From Bacillus sp. AFS015802 (GTDB lineage Bacteria; Bacillota; Bacilli; Bacillales; Bacillaceae_B): a stretch of 64,000 bases of DNA. The stretch is from assembly GCF_002561455.1 (NCBI RefSeq), contig NZ_NTUP01000020.1, forward strand, positions 62,001 to 126,000, given 5' to 3'. The position numbers were made by a program, and so were the translations under genes. The notes below the pieces were generated by a model that worked only from the letters and a program-made list of their open reading frames with translations, was not told where the DNA came from and made no database searches. This document shows, piece after piece, positions 58,499 through 64,000 of this stretch (position 1 is the first letter of the stretch; each line of letters starts with the position of its first letter).

Positions 58499-59332
58499 GG
58501 ATATGGTCGAAATGATTTTCTCTTTTGCATCTTTTGATACAAAGTGCTTCTTGGAAAAAACATTGTAGTGGTTATTTCTCACTTCACCCAGAATCGCACG
58601 GTATAGTAAGGCAGCGCCCTTTACAGGCGTTCTCGAATATACTGGATAGAGGTTCATCGTACGGAAGGCTTTTTCGTAGTATTCTTCGGCAAGCTCCGCC
58701 ATTTCTTCCCATATGGATTGAAAGGCCTCGTTGACTCGATGGTCCATTAAATCGGTTACGGTATATTCATATTTCACCAATAGATCCTGAGGGATATATA
58801 ATCTTCCTCTCTCAAGATCCTCTCCGATATCTCTCAATATATTGGTAAGCTGCATAGCATACCCAAGATAGATGCCGTCTTCCCTTAATTGCTGCTCTTT
58901 ACCGGGGGCAAGAATGGGCAGGAGCATTAAACCTACAGTACTTGCTACGTGATAGGAGTAGTCAAGGACATCTGCCATTTTCACGTAGTTCATTTCCCTA
59001 AGGTCCATCCTTTGGCCCTTTATCATGTCCCTGAAGGCCTGAACATCCATGTTGAACCGGTTAAACACATCATCCAATGCCACCCATATCGGCTCATCCT
59101 GACGATAATAACCGTTTAGAAACGATTCGAACTCCATCTCGAATTGGCGTAATTCCTCAGAAGGGCTCGTGCCCTCGTCAACGATATCATCTACCCTCCG
59201 GCAAAATGCATAAACAGCCCAGACAGCCTTCTTCTGGTCTTTCGGTAAAAGCGAAAATGCTCTGTAAAACGTTTTGGAATGAAGTTTAATGATATTTTCA
59301 CAATGATCGTATGCTTCCAAGATCCTGTTCAT
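58496..59332 (-). CDS. crtM: Squalene/phytoene synthase family, CrtM-type
   Basis: 278 aa from the ATG at 59332, inside the end of the preceding desaturase gene (35-base overlap). Two Asp-rich motifs that bind the prenyl diphosphates: RRVDDIVDE and LRDIGEDLERGRLY; YAFCRRVDD and the trans-prenyl core SKTFYRAFSLLP are typical. In bacilli such enzymes condense two farnesyl diphosphates to 4,4'-diapophytoene (C30); C40 chemistry cannot be excluded from sequence. AAGGA lies 12 bases before the start, a weak site consistent with coupling. Confidence 0.88.
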   Translation of the reverse strand: MNRILEAYDHCENIIKLHSKTFYRAFSLLPKDQKKAVWAVYAFCRRVDDIVDEGTSPSEELRQFEMEFESFLNGYYRQDEPIWVALDDVFNRFNMDVQAFRDMIKGQRMDLREMNYVKMADVLDYSYHVASTVGLMLLPILAPGKEQQLREDGIYLGYAMQLTNILRDIGEDLERGRLYIPQDLLVKYEYTVTDLMDHRVNEAFQSIWEEMAELAEEYYEKAFRTMNLYPVYSRTPVKGAALLYRAILGEVRNNHYNVFSKKHFVSKDAKEKIISTIS

Positions 59333-60800
59333 GTAAGGACACATCCTTCCTTTCTGATTCTGTTTTGAACTGTTCTTTAAAGGCTTCGGCCACGAGCTTC
59401 GCACCCTGCATGACAATCGGTACCCCTCCACCTGGATGGATCGAAGCCCCGACGGCAAAGATGTTCTTCTCGGAAAACGGTTGTACCTGGGGTCTGAACG
59501 GACCGGACTGTCCTAAACTTGGCGCAATACCGAAACTGCCACCTGAATATAGCCCTTCTTGCATTGCCTCTTCAGGCGTCCGGACCTTCATCCATGTGAT
59601 CCGTTTTCTCAGCTCTTCGAATCCCCTTTCTTCCATTCTATCCAATACGAGATTAGAAAGAAATTCTGAAGCTTCCTTCCAGTCCAATTTATCCGAAACA
59701 GGAACCGGAATGAGGACATAAAGGACACTCTTACCCTCTGGTGCAAGGGAAGAATCGACCTTGGTAGGATTAAACACATAAAATGAAGGTTCCTTAGGAA
59801 TTCTCTCATTCTTGAAAATATCCTCCATATTCGCAGAGAAATCTTCATTTAAATAAAATTGATGCATTTCCTTGTCTTCAAATTCCCCATCGACTCCCAT
59901 ATATAAAAGCACGCACCCTGAGGAAGGCTTATATGGTTTAGGTGCTTTCTTCTTTACTAATTTTGATGCTGCGGGAAAATCCCCGTTGATGATGACTGAA
60001 TCGATTGGTTCCCTGCGGTCACCGACGACGATATGAGTCGCTTTCCCACCTGCCGTTTCGATTTCAGAGACAGGAGAGGAGGTATTGATGGTGACGCCAT
60101 TCCGGTCGCACGCCTTCTTGACATGGTCCAGTAAACCCGCATATCCGCCTTTGATATAGTAAATACCATGTTTGTGCTCACTGAAGGATACCAGGCTGTA
60201 AATGGCCGGGGTCGTGTAAGGATTCCCTCCGATGTAAAGTGTTTGAAGACCATACGCCGTCTGGAGTTTCCCGTGATGGAAATAATGCTTTAAGTTCCCC
60301 ATTACATTTCGATAGGCCTTTAACTTCAGCAGGGATCCCATCGTTTGACGGTTAAGATAATCCCGCGGCTTCAGAAAGGAGGATTCAAGGAATTGCGGTT
60401 TCCCGATGGTAAAGCGTTCATCCATATCATTCATGAATTGAAGAAACCCTTCTTCATCCCCGGGGAACTTTTCTTTGATTTCCTCATATTGCCTGTCGAT
60501 ATCAGCATACTTCGTATATGTCTGCCCATCTGCAAAATGGACGTCATAGAGGGGATCACAACGGACAAATTCTATTTCGTCCGTGTCGATGCCTGCCTCC
60601 GAGAGGATTGATAGGAGCATATCCGGCAGGAGGACAATGGTCGGCCCCTTATCAATTTTGTAATCCCCTTCCTGAACGAATGCAAGACGCCCGCCGATCG
60701 TCGCCTCTTTCTCATAGATCGTGACGTCGTGACCCTCCTTCGCCAGTAACAATCCCGATATCAATCCACCGATTCCAGACCCTACGATTGCTGTTTTCAT
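59298..60800 (-). CDS. Carotenoid desaturase/oxygenase family, CrtN-type (second copy)
   Basis: 500 aa from the ATG at 60800 (GGAGGA upstream); a frame open to 60941 lies in the previous gene. FAD-binding VGSGIGGLISGLLLAKEGHDV at the N-terminus with GGRLAFV and DKGPTIVLLPD, and the C-terminal GASIHPGGGVPIVMQGAKL, define the CrtI/CrtN family. It overlaps the upstream paralogue by 4 bases (ATGA). It may be a 4,4'-diapophytoene desaturase or a CrtP-like oxidase; the pair probably divide these steps. Confidence 0.82.
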   Translation of the reverse strand: MKTAIVGSGIGGLISGLLLAKEGHDVTIYEKEATIGGRLAFVQEGDYKIDKGPTIVLLPDMLLSILSEAGIDTDEIEFVRCDPLYDVHFADGQTYTKYADIDRQYEEIKEKFPGDEEGFLQFMNDMDERFTIGKPQFLESSFLKPRDYLNRQTMGSLLKLKAYRNVMGNLKHYFHHGKLQTAYGLQTLYIGGNPYTTPAIYSLVSFSEHKHGIYYIKGGYAGLLDHVKKACDRNGVTINTSSPVSEIETAGGKATHIVVGDRREPIDSVIINGDFPAASKLVKKKAPKPYKPSSGCVLLYMGVDGEFEDKEMHQFYLNEDFSANMEDIFKNERIPKEPSFYVFNPTKVDSSLAPEGKSVLYVLIPVPVSDKLDWKEASEFLSNLVLDRMEERGFEELRKRITWMKVRTPEEAMQEGLYSGGSFGIAPSLGQSGPFRPQVQPFSEKNIFAVGASIHPGGGVPIVMQGAKLVAEAFKEQFKTESERKDVSLHEQDLGSIRSL

Positions 60801-62320
60801 AAAGCTTCCTCCATCGTCCGTTCGTTGGTGAATGAGTAAGACGGATCTTCGTTCATCAGCATATTGGTCGTGATCCTCGCCGATTCCAATATCGTAGGCA
60901 GCCCGCTTCCCGGATGCGTGCCCCCTCCGACTAACCAGCAATGTTCCAACTCTTCAAATTTATTATGGGGACGGAGGGCCATCATCTGTGTCAATTGGTG
61001 ACCAAGATTGAAGGTCGCCCCTTCATAGATATTAAAGTCGGTCTCCCAATGATGGGGAGAGATGATTTTTTCGACCATGATGTGATCACGGATGTTTTCC
61101 AAGCCCGTCTTTTGCTCAACAGCATCCAGTACGAGGTCCCGGAAGGTTTGTTCATTTTCTGTCCAATCTATTCCACTCACATTATTCGGGACCGGGGCAA
61201 GGATATATAAGGTGGAATGCCCGGGGGGCGCAAGTGTCGGATCTGTCACTGATGCATTTTGTATATAGATAGAGGGATCTTCCGAAAGAGTATATGTTTT
61301 CGTTATTTCCTCGACGTTTCTCTTATAATCTTCTGCGAACACGATACTGTGGTGCGGAAGATCATATTGCTTATCAATTCCCAGATAGATCATAAATGTG
61401 GAACAGGAATATTTTTTCTTTTTCAATTTTGCTTTACTGTATTTTTTTAAGACTCCTTCGTCCACCAGGTTGCTCATGACATGAGCAAAATCCCCGTTGA
61501 TGATGACTTCGTCTGCTGCGATCTTCTCCCCGGCTTCCGTCATGATTCCCTTCACGACGTGACCATCTTCGATCCACAATTTCCCGACACCCTGACCGAG
61601 ATGGATCGACCCGCCATGTTCCTTCACGACTTTCGCCATGGCTTTCGATAGTTGATTCAAGCCTCCGATCGGGTGAAAGACCCCGTATTCATGCTCCATG
61701 AATGACAGGATGGAGAATGCACCCGGGCACTCCCAAGGGGACATTCCTAAGTATTTAGACTGGAAGGTGAACGCCAAACGCAGCTCATGCTCTGTAAAAT
61801 AATCACTCAACACACTGTATAAGGATTTACCCAGGGATAATTGAGGAAGCGCCCTCAAAACCTTCCAGCTGATATATTGATAATATCGGTCCATCGGGCT
61901 TTGCAAAATCGGCTTTAACCTCTCCATTTTTTTACGTGTATCATTCATGAAACGCGTATACCCTTCTGCATTCCCCGGGTAGTGCCGTTCGATTTCCTGA
62001 GACAACGCTTCAGGATCCTTAAACATCCGCACTTTTTTATCTTTAAAAATGAGTTCGTACATCATGGAAAGTTCCTGTAAATCTACATAGTCATGAAGAT
62101 TTCTCCCTGATGCCTCAAATAATTCTTCGGCTATTTCCGGCATACTCAAGAATGTCGGCCCGATATCGAATGTATAACCATCCATCGTGACAGAACCATT
62201 TCGTCCGCCAACAAATGATTGCTTCTCATATACCTCTACTTTGTACCCTTTACTGGCAAGAAGCATTGCCGCGGCCAAGCCTCCGGGACCTGCGCCGATG
62301 ACGATTATTTTTTTGGCCAT
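60797..62320 (-). CDS. Carotenoid desaturase family, CrtN-type (first gene of the operon)
   Basis: 507 aa from the ATG at 62320 (TTGGAGG nine bases upstream). FAD motif GAGPGGLAAAMLLASKGY, FVGGRNGSV, FDIGPTFLSMPE and C-terminal GGGTHPGSGLPTILESARI place it in the CrtI/CrtN phytoene-desaturase family. It would introduce conjugated double bases of the C30 backbone made by CrtM, or act as the terminal oxidase (CrtP/CrtNc). The promoter region holds three 11-bp repeats like a CarH/LitR operator. Confidence 0.85.
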   Translation of the reverse strand: MAKKIIVIGAGPGGLAAAMLLASKGYKVEVYEKQSFVGGRNGSVTMDGYTFDIGPTFLSMPEIAEELFEASGRNLHDYVDLQELSMMYELIFKDKKVRMFKDPEALSQEIERHYPGNAEGYTRFMNDTRKKMERLKPILQSPMDRYYQYISWKVLRALPQLSLGKSLYSVLSDYFTEHELRLAFTFQSKYLGMSPWECPGAFSILSFMEHEYGVFHPIGGLNQLSKAMAKVVKEHGGSIHLGQGVGKLWIEDGHVVKGIMTEAGEKIAADEVIINGDFAHVMSNLVDEGVLKKYSKAKLKKKKYSCSTFMIYLGIDKQYDLPHHSIVFAEDYKRNVEEITKTYTLSEDPSIYIQNASVTDPTLAPPGHSTLYILAPVPNNVSGIDWTENEQTFRDLVLDAVEQKTGLENIRDHIMVEKIISPHHWETDFNIYEGATFNLGHQLTQMMALRPHNKFEELEHCWLVGGGTHPGSGLPTILESARITTNMLMNEDPSYSFTNERTMEEAL

Positions 62321-62346
62321 CGTTATAGCCTCCAATGCATTTTTAT

Positions 62347-62380
62347 TTGTACATTTATTATACAATACTTATACAACTCT
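62347..62380. promoter_or_regulatory. Putative CarH/LitR-type operator over the crt promoter
   Basis: Plus strand TGTACA (62348-62353), TATACA (62359-62364) and TATACA (62370-62375), each starting exactly 11 bases after the last, fit the nTnTACAn core of CarH direct repeats. On the minus strand a TATAAT −10 (plus 62357-62362) lies within them. Confidence 0.6.
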
Positions 62381-62540
62381 TTTCCACTAGAAAGAAATAG
62401 ATAAACTCTATTTTTCCAAATAAATATGTTTTTTATAATGGATGAGCTTGTCCTATATATAATAAACTCTTAAAAACCGCATACGGCAACTGCACCATGT
62501 TGCTATTCAGCCACAGCGACTTCTCCTGTACTACATAGGG

Positions 62541-62584
62541 AAAAGGCATAGGTAAGAGTTCTTCCCTCTTTACTATGCCTCTTT
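62541..62584. terminator. Terminator after asnB
   Basis: AGGCATAG.TAAGAG and CTCTTTA.CTATGCCT pair imperfectly; AAAA/TTTT flank both sides. Confidence 0.7.
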
Positions 62585-62641
62585 TATCTAATCATTATTA
62601 CTTAAATCTATGTTTGTACCGGTCTCTTAATTCTTATTGCT

Positions 62642-64000
62642 TTATTCCACGATCTCAATATTATAATCCTTGAACCATACATGGATCTGGGCGAGATGGG
62701 CAAGAAGCTGAGGTCCGGTCATGAGCTGGCCGTACCAGGGGACTTCAAAGGCTGCTCCGCCGGTTGAGACAATTTCCTTCAGCTTCTCTTCATCAAACAA
62801 TTCATAGAGAATGCTTGACTTGTCTTCGAGTATTTCATTCAGCCAGTCGCTGACGAGTTTCGTATACACAGGGTGATGGGTTTTTGGATAAGGACTTTTC
62901 TTTCGATAAAGCACCTCATGGGGCAGTACTCCCTCCAGGGCCTTTCTCAGGATGCCTTTTTCCCTGCCTTCATGCATTTTCATCTCCCACGGAATGTTCC
63001 ACACATATTCTACAAGTCTATGGTCTGCAAATGGAACCCTGACCTCAAGACTCGCCCCCATGCTCATACGATCCTTCCGATCCAGCAATGTTGTCATGAA
63101 CCACAGCAAATTCAAATAGAATAATTGTCTCCTTTGGGTCTCGACTTCACTCTCCCCATCTAAAAGAGGGGTTTCTGCCACCGTGCGGTCATATTGCTCC
63201 AGCACATATTCTTCCAGGTTTAATTTCTTGCTCCACTCTTCCTTCAGGAGCCCCTGGCGTTCAGCTGTGGAACGCATCCACGGAAACCCTCTGCGATTAA
63301 AGTCTTCAGGACGGTGAAACCATGGATATCCCCCAAAGATTTCATCTGCACACTCCCCGGAAAGCCCCACGGTAAAGTCCTCTTTGATTTCACGGCAAAA
63401 CCATAAGAGAGATGAATCCACATCGGCCATCCCCGGCAGATCCCGTACATGGACGGCCTCGATCAGATGGTCCTTCAGATCTTGTTGGCTGATCTCACAG
63501 CGATGATGGATCGTATCGAATTCCGATGTCATCTTTTCGATCCAAGGGGCATCTGAGTTCGGCTGGAAATCATTCGCTTTGAAATACTGATCGTTTTCTT
63601 CATAGTCAATGGAATACGTATGAAGATTCCCTTTTCCTTCTTCTTTATAACGGTTCGCCGCCACAGCAGTAATGGCACTGGAATCAAGTCCTCCCGATAA
63701 GAATGTACAGAGGGGCACATCGGAAACAAGCTGTCTCTGTATGGCATCGGTAAGGAGATATCGCACTTTTGAGACCGTTTCGATAAACGAATCGGTATGT
63801 TTCTCACTTTTCACATTCCAGTATCTCCAGATGTTCAAGCCTTTTTTCGTGAAGAGCATGGCGTGGGCGGGTCGCAATTCCTTCACCCCTTTGAATACAC
63901 CATTGCCGGGGGTACGGGATGGTCCGAGCCCAAGCACTTCCGCTAACCCTTGAAGGTCTACCTGCGCGGGGACATCGGGATGTGCCAACAGTGCTTTAAT
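62642..64000 (-). CDS. asnB: Asparagine synthetase (glutamine-hydrolysing), 3' part
   Basis: 452 codons, open to the window edge; the apparent start at 63988 is just an internal TTG. The visible part begins near the end of the glutaminase domain (IKALLAHPDVPAQVDLQG, GLGPSRTPGNGVFKGVKEL) and contains the whole synthetase domain: PP-loop SGGLDSSA, GECADEIFGGYPWF, and RKSPYPKTHHPVYTK. It makes asparagine from aspartate with glutamine nitrogen and ATP. Closest in style to B. subtilis AsnB/AsnO (YisO). The catalytic N-terminal cysteine lies outside the window. Confidence 0.92.
   Translation of the reverse strand: MKALLAHPDVPAQVDLQGLAEVLGLGPSRTPGNGVFKGVKELRPAHAMLFTKKGLNIWRYWNVKSEKHTDSFIETVSKVRYLLTDAIQRQLVSDVPLCTFLSGGLDSSAITAVAANRYKEEGKGNLHTYSIDYEENDQYFKANDFQPNSDAPWIEKMTSEFDTIHHRCEISQQDLKDHLIEAVHVRDLPGMADVDSSLLWFCREIKEDFTVGLSGECADEIFGGYPWFHRPEDFNRRGFPWMRSTAERQGLLKEEWSKKLNLEEYVLEQYDRTVAETPLLDGESEVETQRRQLFYLNLLWFMTTLLDRKDRMSMGASLEVRVPFADHRLVEYVWNIPWEMKMHEGREKGILRKALEGVLPHEVLYRKKSPYPKTHHPVYTKLVSDWLNEILEDKSSILYELFDEEKLKEIVSTGGAAFEVPWYGQLMTGPQLLAHLAQIHVWFKDYNIEIVE

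Larger units (their letters stand above)
62321..62641. other. Intergenic region crt operon / asnB
   Basis: 321 bases: crt leader, the 11-bp repeat operator (62347-62380), A+T-rich sequence to about 62540, and the asnB terminator. No gene. Confidence 0.6.

Noticed and set aside
60801..60941. N-terminal extension of the second CrtN-like protein
   Set aside because: It would be encoded entirely inside the preceding gene and places 47 residues before the FAD motif; GGAGGA marks the ATG at 60800.
62381..62410. σB promoter before the crt operon
   Set aside because: GTTTAT and GTGGAAAA on the minus strand have roughly the right spacing, but the −10 match to GGGTAT is poor.

Overview
The window is a contiguous stretch of Bacillaceae chromosome. 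Gene content and order follow the Bacillus subtilis prpE–yjbO–nadK–yjbM/L/K–lytic transglycosylase–yjbI–yjbH … pepF–coiA–mecA–spx–yjbC–opp–trpS–yjbA–yjaZ–fabF–fabH–comZ–med block. A second B. subtilis-like block (yitW/V/U–DUF3813–yitT–degV–yajQ) follows. Moderate G+C, AGGAGG-type ribosome binding sites, frequent TTG/GTG starts and σA promoters fit this. ClpB, a C30-type carotenoid operon, a maltodextrin operon and a membrane-anchored amylase point away from B. subtilis itself, towards a pigmented, possibly marine relative such as Rossellomorea (inference). No rRNA, tRNA, CRISPR, prophage or transposase was found; only two small repeat regions look accessory.

Layout. 1–4.4 kb: 5' part of mgtE, prpE, then yjbO–nadK–yjbM–yjbL (minus). 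4.4–4.9 kb: a gene-free gap with a palindromic dispersed repeat. 4.9–8.1 kb (plus): CYTH protein, lytic transglycosylase, truncated haemoglobin overlapping spxH, a small membrane protein. 8.2–15.4 kb (minus): pepF, coiA, cls, mecA, spx, yjbC. 15.6–22.9 kb (minus): a secreted glycosidase-like protein and oppABCDF behind a promoter with a CodY box. 23.4–25.1 kb (plus): DUF3899 protein and trpS with a complete T-box leader (UGG specifier). 25.2–32.8 kb (mostly minus): yjbA, a small membrane protein, yjaZ, fabH–fabF behind a FapR operator, comZ, med, and YjaV/YjaU-like genes. 33–36.1 kb: a DUF2929 protein, clpB with a CtsR box, yjzC. 36.3–45.2 kb: uppP, fnr, the yit cluster, yajQ, CoA-disulfide reductase. 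45.2–46.5 kb: a decayed 21-bp repeat tract and a stress-type SDR. 46.6–54.9 kb: malR, an anchored amylase and malG/F/E (minus) divergent from a cytosolic cyclomaltodextrinase (plus), with MalR- and cre-like sites between. 55–58.4 kb (plus): MATE exporter, PII protein and ammonium transporter, with two exact TnrA/GlnR boxes. 58.5–62.3 kb (minus): two CrtN-type desaturases and crtM. 62.6–64 kb: asnB, cut by the window edge.

How the genes work together. Several genes serve the Spx/Clp/competence network: SpxH delivers Spx to ClpXP, MecA is a ClpCP adaptor, ClpB is a disaggregase under CtsR, and Med, ComZ and CoiA act in competence. The opp, mal and glnK–amt operons each show a recognisable nutrient-control site (CodY, MalR/CcpA, TnrA/GlnR). 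Maltodextrins would be trimmed outside by the anchored amylase, imported by MalEFG with an ATPase encoded elsewhere, and cut inside by the cyclomaltodextrinase.

The most interesting observation is upstream of the carotenoid operon. Three direct repeats of T(G/A)TACA, spaced exactly 11 bp apart, lie over the likely −10 region. This is the operator architecture known for the B12-dependent photoreceptor CarH/LitR, and suggests light-controlled pigment synthesis. No such regulator gene is in the window.
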